A program made the translations under genes and the position numbers. This document shows positions 17,738-26,613 of a DNA stretch of 64,000 nt, one piece after another. Source of the DNA: Streptomyces sp. NRRL S-646. GTDB lineage: Bacteria > Actinomycetota > Actinomycetes > Streptomycetales > Streptomycetaceae. The notes beneath the pieces are model-generated. The model was not told the origin of the DNA and did not search any database. It was given only the letters and a program-made list of their open reading frames with translations. Location: assembly GCF_000720765.1 (NCBI RefSeq), contig NZ_JODC01000004.1, forward strand, positions 248,001 through 312,000, written 5' to 3'. Each line of letters opens with the position of its first letter. The stretch's first letter is position 1.

Positions 17738-19396
17738 TCAAGCCAGTGCGAGCACGGTTGCCAGGACCTGCCGCAGCACCGATTCGGCGTCCGGATCCGG
17801 GCCGGGCGACCGCCATGCGACGAACCCGTCGGGCCGCACGAGCACGGCGCCCCCGGCTGTGATGCCGTGCCGCTCGGTCCACTGCGCCTCCCCTTCCGGT
17901 ACCAGTTCGGCCCCGGGGCCGGTGCCCACTCGGTACGACCGGATCGGCACCGCCGACTCCTCTGCGAGGCGGCCGGCCGCCTGGTGCCATCCGCTCGGGT
18001 CGCCGGCGTCGCTGAGCAGGACCAGGGACCGTTCGTAGAGGTCGAGGGTGGAGATCCGTTCGGTCCCGTGCCGCACCCACAGGTGGGGCGCCCTGCTGCC
18101 GGGCTCGCCGGTCAGTTCGAGGTTCTCCGGAACGACCGCGGCCGCGGGGTCGGTGCCGACGACGGCGCCCTGCCGGTAGCGGTAGCCGAGGGCGACGTTG
18201 AGGATGCCGCGCCGGGGGCCGCCGCCGGCGTCGGGCGGCGGGGTGAATCCGGGGTGGCTGTGCTCGGCCGACCGGTCGGCGGCCCGGGCGCTGGTCGCCT
18301 CCGCCACCGGGCGGCGTTCGGCGTCGTAGGAGTCCAGCAGGCCCTCCCCGGCCCAGCCGCCGAGCACCGCGGCCAGCTTCCAGGCGAGGTTGTGCGCGTC
18401 CTGGATTCCGGTGTTGGAGCCGAAGGCCCCGGTGGGTGACATCTCGTGGGCCGAGTCCCCGGCCAGGAAGACCCGTCCGGACCGGTAGCTGCGGGCGACG
18501 CGCTGGGCGGCGTGCCAGGGGGCCCGGCCGGTGATCTCCACGTCGAGGTCCGGCACGCCGACCGCGCGGCGGATGTGCTCGATGCACCGCTGGTCGGTGA
18601 ACTCCTCCAGCGTCTCGCCGTGTTCGGGGTGCCAGGGGGCGTGGAAGACCCAGTTCTCGCGGTTGTCCACCGGGAGCAGCGCGCCGTCGGCGGCCGGGTC
18701 GGTGAGGTAGCAGACGATGAAGCGGCGGTCGCCGACGACGTCCGCGAGGCGGCGGGAGCGGAAGGTGACGCTGACGTTGTGGAACAGGTCGCCGGGCCCG
18801 CTGTGGCCGATGCCGAGCTGCTCGCGGACGGGGCTGCGGGGGCCGTCGGCGGCGACGAGGTAGTCCGCGCGGACGGTGCTGTGCTCACCCGTCTCCCGGC
18901 TCTTGACCACCGCGGTGACACCGGTGGGGTCGCTCTCGAACGACATCAGTTCGGTGGCGAAGCGCAGGTCGCCGCCGAGCGCCGCGGCCTGCTCGAGCAG
19001 AACCGGCTCCAGGTCGTTCTGGCTGCACAGACACCAGGCACCGGGGCTGAAGCGGGCCAGTCCGCCGCCGGGGTCGATCTCCCGGAACAGCCACTCGCCC
19101 GCGTCGCCCACCAAAGTGGGGGTCTGCAGGATGCCGTGGTTGTCGGCCAGGGTGGCGGCGGCCTCATGGATCGCCGGCTCGACGCCCGCGACACGGAACA
19201 GTTCCATCGTGCGGATGTTGTTGCCGCGGCCGCGGGGGTGGATGGAGGTGCCGGTGTGACGCTCCACCAGCAGATGGTGCACTCCGAGCCGCCCGAGGAA
19301 CAACGAGGTCGACAGGCCGACCAGAGAGCCCCCGACGATGAGCACCGGGACCCTTTGGGTGTGCCGGCCGGCCTGATCGGCTCGTTCGTACGTCAC
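17738..19396 (-). CDS. FAD-dependent aromatic polyketide hydroxylase (WhiE ORFVIII type)
   Basis: 552 aa from GTG 19394-19396 (VTYERADQAG), with GGGAGG 6 nt upstream. It is a PheA/TetX-type flavoprotein monooxygenase: the dinucleotide motif VLIVGGSLVGLSTSLFL, the middle motif VAADGPRSPVREQLG, the FAD-binding GDSAHEMSPTGAFGSNTGIQ, and a C-terminal thioredoxin-like region. It probably hydroxylates the spore-pigment polyketide using NADPH and O2. In the classical whiE locus this gene is transcribed away from ORFI; here it points the same way, 1.6 kb upstream, with the sortase pair between. A start at ATG 19444 is possible but lacks a ribosome site. Confidence 0.92.
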   Translation of the reverse strand: MTYERADQAGRHTQRVPVLIVGGSLVGLSTSLFLGRLGVHHLLVERHTGTSIHPRGRGNNIRTMELFRVAGVEPAIHEAAATLADNHGILQTPTLVGDAGEWLFREIDPGGGLARFSPGAWCLCSQNDLEPVLLEQAAALGGDLRFATELMSFESDPTGVTAVVKSRETGEHSTVRADYLVAADGPRSPVREQLGIGHSGPGDLFHNVSVTFRSRRLADVVGDRRFIVCYLTDPAADGALLPVDNRENWVFHAPWHPEHGETLEEFTDQRCIEHIRRAVGVPDLDVEITGRAPWHAAQRVARSYRSGRVFLAGDSAHEMSPTGAFGSNTGIQDAHNLAWKLAAVLGGWAGEGLLDSYDAERRPVAEATSARAADRSAEHSHPGFTPPPDAGGGPRRGILNVALGYRYRQGAVVGTDPAAAVVPENLELTGEPGSRAPHLWVRHGTERISTLDLYERSLVLLSDAGDPSGWHQAAGRLAEESAVPIRSYRVGTGPGAELVPEGEAQWTERHGITAGGAVLVRPDGFVAWRSPGPDPDAESVLRQVLATVLALA

Positions 19397-19617
19397 GCTC
19401 GCCTCCCGCGCATGGTGTCCCGCCGTCCGGCCGGGATCCTCATGCATGCCCCGGGAAGCGGACGGCACCGCAGGCTTCACCCGCCTGTCACCCGGTGGGC
19501 AGGCCAAAGGGCGGGGAAGGCGGGGAGTGAGTAGGACGATCGGCGATCGGGCAAGGACAACACGCCGGATCGGGCCGATGCCCGATGGCCCGAACGGGCG
19601 ACCCGCCGTCGTGAGCG

Positions 19618-19917
19618 CTACAGGGCTCCCAGCTGGGCGGTCGAGTCCGTTGCACAGGTCCAGGGCACGCCGCCGGGTGTCGAGAGCGGGACCGGGAAGA
19701 GGGCGAAGGCCCGGTCGTGGCACTCCACGGCGGTGGCGTTCCGGCCCAGGTGCCGGTGCATGTGGCGAAAGCTGTCCCAGGTGTGGGCCCGGCCGCTTGG
19801 GTCGCCCGTCGCCTGGACGAGCGCCGGCGCTCGGCGGCAGTGGTCGAGCGCCTGGCGCAGTTCGGCGAGGTATCGGCCCGATGTCGTTGAGGGCGACCGC
19901 CTGTCCACGGCAGTCAT
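19618..19917 (-). pseudogene. Remnant of a TPR-containing regulator (C-terminal fragment)
   Basis: A 99-codon frame reads HTWDSFRHMHRHLGRNATAVECHDRAFALF, given here in two parts because of length limits: HTWDSFRHMHRHLGR and NATAVECHDRAFALF. This is recognisable as a decayed tetratricopeptide repeat of the kind found in large AfsR/XRE-type Streptomyces regulators (normal form near WDSLGYAHHHLG and AVxCYRRALALF). Upstream LAELRQALDHCRRA is consistent with a preceding helix. No start, DNA-binding or ATPase part survives. The rest of 19397-19979 shows nothing I can assign. Confidence 0.55.
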
Positions 19918-19979
19918 GGCACCGATCGACGCGCCGCGACGCCGGCGCCCGGCGTACCGCAGCGCCGGTCGACCTTCGG

Positions 19980-21242
19980 CTAGGCGGTATCGGCCGTTGC
20001 GGTGCTCGGGACGTGCGTACCGGTGCTGCCGAACCGGATGCCCTTGGCCTCCTTGCCGACGGCGCTCAGGACGATCACCACCGCAAGGGCGGGCACCACG
20101 GTCCACGACATCGCCGCCGGATAGCCGTGCCGCTCGGCGACGGCCTCCTGGATCGGCAGGTTGAGGGCGGCGATCAGATTCCCCAACTGGTAGGTGACAC
20201 CCGGGTAGAAGCCTCGGATCGCATCCGGGCTCATCTCCGTCAGGTGCGCGGGGATGACACCCCAGGCGCCCTGTACGCACACCTGCATCAGGAAGGAGGA
20301 GAGCATCAGCCAGCCCACGGCGGTGGACAGCACGAAGAAGGGCACCACGGCCAGACCCGCGGCAGCCGCGACCATGATCGTGCGACGGCGGCCCAGCCTC
20401 TCGGAGTAGGCACCGAGCACCATGCCTCCGATGATGGCGCCGATGTTGTAGACCACGGCGATGGCGATCGCGGTGTCCGGGGACAGACCGAGGCCCTTCT
20501 TGACGAAGGTCGGGTAGACGTCCTGGGTACCGTGCGACATCCAGTTGAAGGCGGTCATCAACGCGACCAGATAGACGAAGCGCTTGAGCACCGCCGGGTT
20601 CTTGAACACCTGGTAGGCGGGGGTGCGGTTGAGCGCCACGCTCTTCTCCCACACCTCGCTCTCCTCCACCCGGGTACGCACCCACAGAGCGACCAGGGCG
20701 GGCACCAGACTGAAGGCGAACAACCCCCGCCAGCCGAAGGCGGGTTCGATGCCGAAGAAGGCCACGGCGGCGAGCAGGTATCCCAGTGAGTAACCGCTCT
20801 GCAGCAGCCCCGACCAGAAACCGCGCCGCTCGGCCGGGATCTTCTCCATGGCCAGCGCCGCGCCCAGGCCCCACTCGCCGCCCATGCCGATGCCGTACAG
20901 CAGGCGCAGCACCAGCAGCACGGCGTAGTTGGGCGCGAAGGCGCAGGCGAACCCGACGACCGAGTAGAAGCAGACGTCGACCATCAGCGGGAGCCGTCGG
21001 CCCTTGCGGTCCGCCCACATGCCGAAGAGCAGTGCCCCCACCGGGCGCATCACCAGGGTGGCGGTGGTGAGGAAGGCCATGTCGGTGAGGGAGACATGGA
21101 AGTCGTCGGCGATCTCGCTGTAGACGAGGACCACCAGGAAGTAGTCGAAGGCGTCCATCGCCCAGCCCAGATAGGCGGCGACAAAAGCATTGCGCTGATC
21201 CTTCGTGAGACCCGATGCCTGCTCGCGGACGGTCTTCAGCAT
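19980..21242 (-). CDS. Major facilitator superfamily transporter
   Basis: 420 aa from ATG 21240-21242 ([18 protein letters not shown]), with GGAAGGG 6-12 nt upstream. About twelve membrane helices. The loop 2-3 MFS signature is [14 protein letters not shown] and the second is YSERLGRRR. The [20 protein letters not shown] helix and the opening [13 protein letters not shown] resemble the lactate/sialic-acid/aromatic-acid permease branch of the MFS, so a small carboxylate is a reasonable substrate guess. It is monocistronic; its neighbours do not suggest a pathway. A 128-bp gap separates it from the kinase gene. Confidence 0.88.
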   Translation of the reverse strand: MLKTVREQASGLTKDQRNAFVAAYLGWAMDAFDYFLVVLVYSEIADDFHVSLTDMAFLTTATLVMRPVGALLFGMWADRKGRRLPLMVDVCFYSVVGFACAFAPNYAVLLVLRLLYGIGMGGEWGLGAALAMEKIPAERRGFWSGLLQSGYSLGYLLAAVAFFGIEPAFGWRGLFAFSLVPALVALWVRTRVEESEVWEKSVALNRTPAYQVFKNPAVLKRFVYLVALMTAFNWMSHGTQDVYPTFVKKGLGLSPDTAIAIAVVYNIGAIIGGMVLGAYSERLGRRRTIMVAAAAGLAVVPFFVLSTAVGWLMLSSFLMQVCVQGAWGVIPAHLTEMSPDAIRGFYPGVTYQLGNLIAALNLPIQEAVAERHGYPAAMSWTVVPALAVVIVLSAVGKEAKGIRFGSTGTHVPSTATADTA

Positions 21243-21370
21243 GCCTGCCCTTCCCACGGCTTCGCAGGTGAGGCTAGGTGCGGGCAGCGAAGCGGGCAAC
21301 GCAAGCACAGGCAAAGCACGCACCACAATTCCCCAAAATCGGCGCCCAGTTCACGTGGGACGACCGGGCG

Positions 21371-23194
21371 TCAGCAGGTCTGACGGACGTAGCCGTCGGC
21401 CCCCTTGGGCATGACCGACTCGTCACGGCGCACGATGCTCAGTGTGCCGCCCCAACCGGTGCACGCTTTCGCCATGCCCTTCGCCGTGTACTCGACGACG
21501 AGCACGTTGTCGCCGAACGCGTCGGCGAACTCTCCGCACTCGTTCCACTCGGCGCACTCCTCGGCCACGGCGAAGTCGAGGCCCACGGACGCATGGTCGG
21601 GCAGGAGCTCAGCGGTGTTCTTCTGGGCGATGGCCAGGCCCTTGTCGTGGGCGTGGGCCGACAGCAGCTTCATCAACGCCTTGGCCTGGCCGGACTTGAG
21701 GTGGGTCGGGAAGCGCGTGAAGGCGTCGTAGTTGTCGGGCTCCACGGCCTTGTACCCCCTGGCCGCACACTCGTCGATCCAGCTGTTCAGCTTGGCGGCG
21801 ATGCGCTGCCGCTTCGCGGCCGTGCGGATGTCCAGGATCGCCTCGCCCCACGCCTTGTCATGGACGACGTCACCCTTGGCGTCGCGCAGCAGCAGGTCGG
21901 AGGCCCAGTCGTGCTCCTCGCCCTTCTGCGCCTGGAAGGCGTTGATGTTGCAGATGTTGTAGACGCCCGGCGCGGGCTCGCTGTCGTGGTCGCGGCTCAC
22001 GACCCGTGCACCAGCCGCCAGGGGGTACGCGCCGCCGATCTGGTAGTCCCACTGCACATGCTTCGGCGGCAGGGTCACCGTGGCGGCGGAACCGGTCGAG
22101 GGCGAGGCGGACACGGAATCCGGGGACCGGGAGCCGTCGTGTTGGTGCGGCCCGAGTCTCACCGCGGCGATGCTCACCCCGGTGACCGCCAGGGCAGCGG
22201 CGAGGCCGATGAGGACGCGCCGCCGCCGGCGTCCGTGACCGGTCCGGGTCCCGACCGCTTCCGTCCTTCCCTCGTCGGCGGCCGGGCCCGGCGCGACGGG
22301 GTGGGTGAGGGAGGCACGGCGGTCGGCTTCCGCGGAGTCGGACACTCCCGGTGCGACCGGCACGACCGAGACGGCGGCCGGCACATCGGAATCCGGCAAC
22401 TCCTGGAGCATCCGGCGCAGTTCGTCGAGCCCGGGCCGGGCGGCCGGGTTCTTGTCCAGGCACCGCTGGGCGATGCTCCGGAGCGGTTCGGCGACACCGT
22501 TCAGGTCCGGGGCCTCGTGCATCACCTGATAGCCCGTCAAGTACGGGCTGCTGCCGTCGAACGGACGGTTTCCGGTGGCCGCGTACACCAGCACCGACCC
22601 CAATGAGAAGACGTCCGAGGCCCCGGTGACCTCGCGCGGTGCGGCGAACTGCTCCGGAGACATGAAGGGCGGGGTGCCGATCAACCGGCCGGTCATGGTG
22701 AGGGCCTCGTTGTCGACGGCGTACGAGATGCCGAAGTCGATGACGCGGGGTCCGTCCTCGGCCATCAGGACGTTGCTCGGCTTCAGATCGCGGTGCACCA
22801 TGCCCACCCGGTGGATGTCCCGCAACGCCTCGACGAGCCCCAGCGCGAGCACGCGCAAGGCTCGTCCCCGCAGCGGGCCGTCCTTGGCCACGGTGTCCGA
22901 CAGCGTGCGGCCCGGGACGTACAGCGTCGCCATCCACGGCACTTCGGCGTCCGGATCGGCGTCCACGACCGGTGCGGTGAACGCGCCGCTCACGCGGCGG
23001 GCCGCCGCGACCTCCTGCCGGAAGCGCGTCCGGAACTCCTCGTCCTGCGCGTACGGCGCGTGCACGACCTTGACCGCGACCTGGCGACCCGAGTCCGAGT
23101 GCCCCAGATAGACGATCCCCATGCCGCCACTACCGAGCCGGCCGACCAGCGCATAGCCGCCCATGGACTCCGGATCGCCGGGGCTCAGCGACAT
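21371..23194 (-). CDS. Membrane Ser/Thr protein kinase fused to an extracellular GH114-like domain
   Basis: 607 aa. The cytosolic N-terminus is an intact PknB-type kinase (about 12-270): GSGGMGIVYLG loop, Lys in VAVKVV, VHRDLKPSNVL, VIDFGISY and the APE-equivalent SPEQF. A basic stretch (RRRRR) and one membrane helix (about 327-347) lead to an outside domain (about 381-607). That domain reads WDYQIGGAYPL, VYNICNINAFQ, AILDIR, YKAVEPDNYDAF, LAIAQKNTAEL and FAVAEEC, the pattern of GH114 endo-alpha-1,4-polygalactosaminidase-like TIM barrels. GH114 proteins are normally secreted alone. The fusion suggests that a surface polysaccharide (galactosaminogalactan-type or wall glycan) is sensed or cut and the signal passed inside. 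Target proteins are unknown. Confidence 0.9.
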   Translation of the reverse strand: MSLSPGDPESMGGYALVGRLGSGGMGIVYLGHSDSGRQVAVKVVHAPYAQDEEFRTRFRQEVAAARRVSGAFTAPVVDADPDAEVPWMATLYVPGRTLSDTVAKDGPLRGRALRVLALGLVEALRDIHRVGMVHRDLKPSNVLMAEDGPRVIDFGISYAVDNEALTMTGRLIGTPPFMSPEQFAAPREVTGASDVFSLGSVLVYAATGNRPFDGSSPYLTGYQVMHEAPDLNGVAEPLRSIAQRCLDKNPAARPGLDELRRMLQELPDSDVPAAVSVVPVAPGVSDSAEADRRASLTHPVAPGPAADEGRTEAVGTRTGHGRRRRRVLIGLAAALAVTGVSIAAVRLGPHQHDGSRSPDSVSASPSTGSAATVTLPPKHVQWDYQIGGAYPLAAGARVVSRDHDSEPAPGVYNICNINAFQAQKGEEHDWASDLLLRDAKGDVVHDKAWGEAILDIRTAAKRQRIAAKLNSWIDECAARGYKAVEPDNYDAFTRFPTHLKSGQAKALMKLLSAHAHDKGLAIAQKNTAELLPDHASVGLDFAVAEECAEWNECGEFADAFGDNVLVVEYTAKGMAKACTGWGGTLSIVRRDESVMPKGADGYVRQTC

Positions 23195-23485
23195 CGCGGG
23201 TCACCTTTCCCATGTGCCGTGCTTCGAAAAGCTGTTCAAGTGCATCCGAAGATCAGACTAGTACTGAGACGGCTGGGTCCGGTGCGCAACCTCGATGGCA
23301 AAGGGAGGGAGCAGGGACCTCTCGATCCGCGGCATCAAGGGGGCCGACCGAGGACGTCGCCGCCCGAAAGTGCCTCCGGTTGTCCGTCGGTGAAGCCGGT
23401 GACGAGTCCCCTGTTGTCGGCCTGGAAGCATGAGGACGTTCACCTCGGACGCTCTGCCGGCAGGCCCTCCCGAGGTCAGAACCCG

Positions 23486-23788
23486 TCAGCCCTCGACGGC
23501 GCCGTCCCTGTTCAACGGGCCCCAGGAGCCCTGCTGCGCCGGCCGGCGGCCCCGGGCCTGCGAGATGCGGCCCACCACGACGGTGGCGAGGGCCGAGCCG
23601 GCGGTGAACAGGGCGCTGGGCAGTCCCGCGAGGTCGGTGGAGCCGAGCATGTCCTGCGCGAGCAGGGCCCCGGCCGTGATGCCGGCCGCGAGCCCGGCCC
23701 CGCTGAGGACCTGGCTGCTGACCAGGACGGCGAGGGCGCGACGCTGTGCCTGGGGCCGGGGGGACATACCGGCGGCGGTGCTGGTCAC
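23486..23788 (-). pseudogene. Truncated MFS transporter, N-terminal fragment
   Basis: GTG at 23786-23788 overlaps the DinB stop by 4 nt. About 80 residues look like the first two helices of an MFS drug transporter (ALAVLVSSQVLSGAGLAAG and GLPSALFTAGSALATVVVG), then the cytosolic motif GRISQARGRRPA. Instead of ten more helices it runs into WGPLNRDGAVEG and stops. Complete members are near 400 aa. The following 290 bp (23195-23485) show no continuation in any frame that I can recognise, so the gene has lost its 3' part. Confidence 0.75.
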
Positions 23789-24339
23789 AGGTGAGTCTCT
23801 CCCTGAGGCTGCAGAACGTCGACGACGAGATAGCCGTCGATGCGGCGCAGGTGCTCGCTGTCGGGGTCGGGCGGGAGTGCGTGGCCGAGGTTGTCCGCGC
23901 GCACCTCGCCGATCCATTGGTCGTGCTGGTACTCGTGGTTGATGAGCGAGGTCAGCAAGTGAGCGGCCACGATGGTGAGTTGGGCGGGGGCACCGACCCG
24001 GCCGGCGGCGATGTCCCCGATGCGGGCGTGGACGCGTTCGGCGACGGTCTCGCGGAACTCGGTCAGCCGTCTGACCGTGGGCAGCGTCCCGCGGAACTTC
24101 TCCGGGTTCGCCGAGTCCATCAGGGCGTCCAGCTCCGGGTCCGGGCTGGGCTCGGCCGCGGTCAGGTTGCGAATCATGAAGTGGGCGACATGGGCCTGGT
24201 GGCCCAGGTGCCAGCCGATGGCGCTGGAGTTCTCGTGCGGGCGCCAGGTCACCTCGTCCGGCGTGAGGTCCCTCCACAGGTCGTCGGTGTAGGCACGGGC
24301 ACGGTCGTACTCGCGAAGCAACACGTCTACCGAAAGCAT
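23785..24339 (-). CDS. DinB-family protein
   Basis: 184 aa from ATG 24337-24339. It is a four-helix DinB/YfiT-like fold, with metal-ligand histidines likely in AIGWHLGHQAHVAH and INHEYQHDQW. DinB-fold proteins include thiol-S-transferases (mycothiol- or bacillithiol-dependent) and damage-induced proteins of unknown function; which applies here cannot be told. It lies between two decayed genes (an amine oxidase remnant upstream, an MFS fragment downstream) and overlaps both, so it may be the surviving member of a former three-gene operon. Confidence 0.8.
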   Translation of the reverse strand: MLSVDVLLREYDRARAYTDDLWRDLTPDEVTWRPHENSSAIGWHLGHQAHVAHFMIRNLTAAEPSPDPELDALMDSANPEKFRGTLPTVRRLTEFRETVAERVHARIGDIAAGRVGAPAQLTIVAAHLLTSLINHEYQHDQWIGEVRADNLGHALPPDPDSEHLRRIDGYLVVDVLQPQGETHL

Positions 24340-24546
24340 GGGTTCGCCTCTTCCGTGTTCAGGGACGCCGTCACCGCTCGCTCGGCGGCGGCGAGGGCGC
24401 CCTCGATGTGTCCTGCGTACTGGTGGCCGTCTCGGTCGACGCCCAGTGCAGCCTGCCGTGCAGCGCGGGCCGCTGGTAGAGGGGGTGCCCGAACAGGGAG
24501 TGGTCCGCGAGGCGGTGGATGGCGGGCGTGTCCGCGAAGGTACCGG
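24327..24546 (-). pseudogene. Frameshifted C-terminal remnant of a flavin monoamine oxidase
   Basis: One minus-strand frame gives YQRPALHGRLHWASTETA. A second frame continues YAGHIEGALAAAERAV. Joined, they match the conserved C-terminal FAD-binding end of flavin amine oxidases (GRLHWAGTETA, then a few residues, then GYIEGALAAGERAA). The change of frame falls within a few bases after ACGGCC, so one small indel broke the gene. The N-terminal dinucleotide domain (over 300 residues) is absent; the segment further upstream is non-coding. Confidence 0.7.
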
Positions 24547-24752
24547 TCGGCACACCGCCTCCCCCATCGCTCTCCCTCCGGCGCCCGTGTCCCAAGTTCA
24601 TCCCAGCGGTATTCCGTCACCGCAGGTCACAGCCCGCATGGCTGTCCCCGCGTCCCAATCCGGGACAGGAGGACCCGGCCTTCGGACCACCGCTGCCAGC
24701 ATGATCCGCGACGGGGGTTCCGGTCACTCACAAGCAAGAGGGGGAACACCAG

Positions 24753-26102
24753 ATGGGACAGAGGACGACGCTTCTGCGGGGACTGACCCTCGCCGCAGCA
24801 GCGGTCCTGCCTTTGTACGGGCCGACGGCGGTGCAGGCGGCGGAGCCCGCAGTCACCGCGGTCGCCGTCTGCGGGCACACGAGCGCACAGCCCACGCTGC
24901 AGCGGGGATCGACGGGGAGCTCGGCGGTCGAGGCACAGTGCGAACTCAACCTGGCGACGAAGCCGAGCCGTTACACACCGATCGCGGCGGACGGCTCGTT
25001 CGGGCCGGCGACGGAGACACGGGTCAAGGAGTTCCAGCGGTGCGCCGGGCTGGGCGTGGACGGTGTGCTCGGCCCGCAGACCTGGGCGGCGCTGAACACC
25101 TGGGCCGCCCAACCGCACACGTGCGCCACCCAGGGCACGTCGGGTACGGCGCAGTCGACCGTGTGCGGCCACACCGCCGCACGTCCGACGCTGCGTCGAG
25201 GGGCGACGGGCAGCGAGGTCAAGGAAGTTCAGTGCCGGCTGAACCTGGCCATGGAACCGTTCCACTACCCGCCGCTGACCATCGACGGTGACTTCGGCGG
25301 CGGGACCGAGGGCCGGGTCATCGAGCTGCAGAACTGCGCCGGCCTCAGTGCCGACGGCGTCGTGGGCCCCAACACCTGGGCCAAACTGGTGGATTGGTCC
25401 AGCCGCAACACGTACTGCACGCCCCCGCGCCCCGCCGGCCATCCGATCGACGGCCTGGACACGGCCAAGTACCAGCATCCCGGCGGCGCGCCGATCGACT
25501 GGAAGGCCGTCCGGGCCTCGGGTGTCGAGTTCGCGACCGTCAAGGCCACCAGGGGCACGAACGTCACCGACGAATACCTCGCCACCGACCTCGAGGCGGC
25601 CAGGGCGGCTGGGCTGGCCGTCGCGCCCTACCACTTCTACACGGGCACCTCGCCCGACACGGGTGCCGCGCAGGCCGACCGTTTCATCGCCGCGGTGCGG
25701 GCGACCGGCTACACCGGGCAGCGTGCGGGCGACCTGCCGCCGGTCTTCGACCTGGAACGCATGGACGACGGCAGTGGCCGCTGTCCCACCTACGGCACGG
25801 TGGACGACACCAAAGCCTGGCTCGACAAGGTGGAAGCTGCCTTCGGCCGCACGCCGATCATCTACACCCAGAAGTCCTTCCTGGACGACTGCCTGGGTTC
25901 GACCACCGCCTTCGCCGGCTATCCGCTGCAACTCGCGGACTACCGCCAGTCGATCACCCAGCCGCCGCTGCCGAACGGCTCGACGACCTGGGCGATGTGG
26001 CAGTACACCGACGCCGCGCTGTTCCCGGGCATCAAGGCACCGGCGACCGCGGACGTGTTCAACGGCACCCAGGCCGATCTGGACCGTCTGGCCAACCGCT
26101 GA
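24753..26102 (+). CDS. Secreted GH25 lysozyme with two peptidoglycan-binding domains
   Basis: 449 aa, ATG after GAGGGGGAACACCAG. Signal peptide with cleavage near residue 30 (VQAAEPA). Two peptidoglycan-binding (PG_binding_1) modules follow, each introduced by a VCGHT repeat: about 45-120 (LQRGSTGSSAVEAQCELNLA, DGVLGPQTWAAL) and about 145-222 (LRRGATGSEVKEVQCRLNL, DGVVGPNTWAKL). The C-terminal half (238-445) is a GH25 muramidase: PIDGLDTAKYQ, the catalytic DxE in PPVFDLERMDDG, and WAMWQYTD. It cleaves the MurNAc-GlcNAc bond in wall glycan. It begins a series of three same-strand secreted wall-active genes with short gaps. Confidence 0.94.
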   Translation: MGQRTTLLRGLTLAAAAVLPLYGPTAVQAAEPAVTAVAVCGHTSAQPTLQRGSTGSSAVEAQCELNLATKPSRYTPIAADGSFGPATETRVKEFQRCAGLGVDGVLGPQTWAALNTWAAQPHTCATQGTSGTAQSTVCGHTAARPTLRRGATGSEVKEVQCRLNLAMEPFHYPPLTIDGDFGGGTEGRVIELQNCAGLSADGVVGPNTWAKLVDWSSRNTYCTPPRPAGHPIDGLDTAKYQHPGGAPIDWKAVRASGVEFATVKATRGTNVTDEYLATDLEAARAAGLAVAPYHFYTGTSPDTGAAQADRFIAAVRATGYTGQRAGDLPPVFDLERMDDGSGRCPTYGTVDDTKAWLDKVEAAFGRTPIIYTQKSFLDDCLGSTTAFAGYPLQLADYRQSITQPPLPNGSTTWAMWQYTDAALFPGIKAPATADVFNGTQADLDRLANR

Positions 26103-26161
26103 TCCGCCGGAAACAGCAGAGCCCGATCGCTTTCTGACCCCTCTCACCACCGGAGACCACC

Positions 26162-26578
26162 ATGGCCCGCAAAAGGGTGTTCGCCTCTGCGCTGTTCACC
26201 GCGGCCGCACTGCTGGGAGCGGGCGTCGCGCCCGCCTCGGCACAGCCCTCGGCCGCCGCTGTCAGCTGCTACGGCGGCGCCAGGACACTGACGTACCACT
26301 ACCAGGCGGCCGCCAAGGAGTACGGCACCTACACCACGTCCTCGCGGTGCAACGACATCAACATCCGGCTCATCACGGACGAGCCGGGGGTGTACCTGGA
26401 CGCCTGTGTGGTGTTCGTCGACCACACCACCAAGTGCAACAACGACGACGCGTACACCACACACGGCACCGAGTGGGGGACCGTCGCGACCGACGTCAAG
26501 GACGGCACCCACTTCGTTCTGCGGGTGCACGCCTATGACACCGACGCGCAGAACGTCACGTTCCAGATCGCCTACTGA
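26162..26578 (+). CDS. Small secreted protein of unknown function
   Basis: 138 aa with a clear signal peptide (MARKRVFASALFTAAALLGA, cleavage near ASAQP). The mature part of about 108 residues has four cysteines (SCYGG, SRCND, DACVV, TKCNN) that could form two disulfides, and a beta-rich pattern with many Thr/Tyr/Asp. I do not recognise a family with confidence. Its position between a lysozyme gene (60 bp upstream) and a carboxypeptidase gene (36 bp downstream) suggests co-expression and an extracellular role at the wall. Confidence 0.8.
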   Translation: MARKRVFASALFTAAALLGAGVAPASAQPSAAAVSCYGGARTLTYHYQAAAKEYGTYTTSSRCNDINIRLITDEPGVYLDACVVFVDHTTKCNNDDAYTTHGTEWGTVATDVKDGTHFVLRVHAYDTDAQNVTFQIAY

Positions 26579-26613
26579 CCTCTCCCGCACCACCGTTCCC
26601 CGAAAGGGCAATC

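Noticed and set aside
23195..23485. Possible continuation of the truncated MFS gene or a small gene
   Set aside because: No frame shows MFS helices or a credible start with ribosome site; treated as non-coding.
24568..24752. Possible riboswitch before the GH25 gene
   Set aside because: Only a short GTCCC/GGGAC imperfect palindrome is visible; no conserved aptamer pattern recognised.
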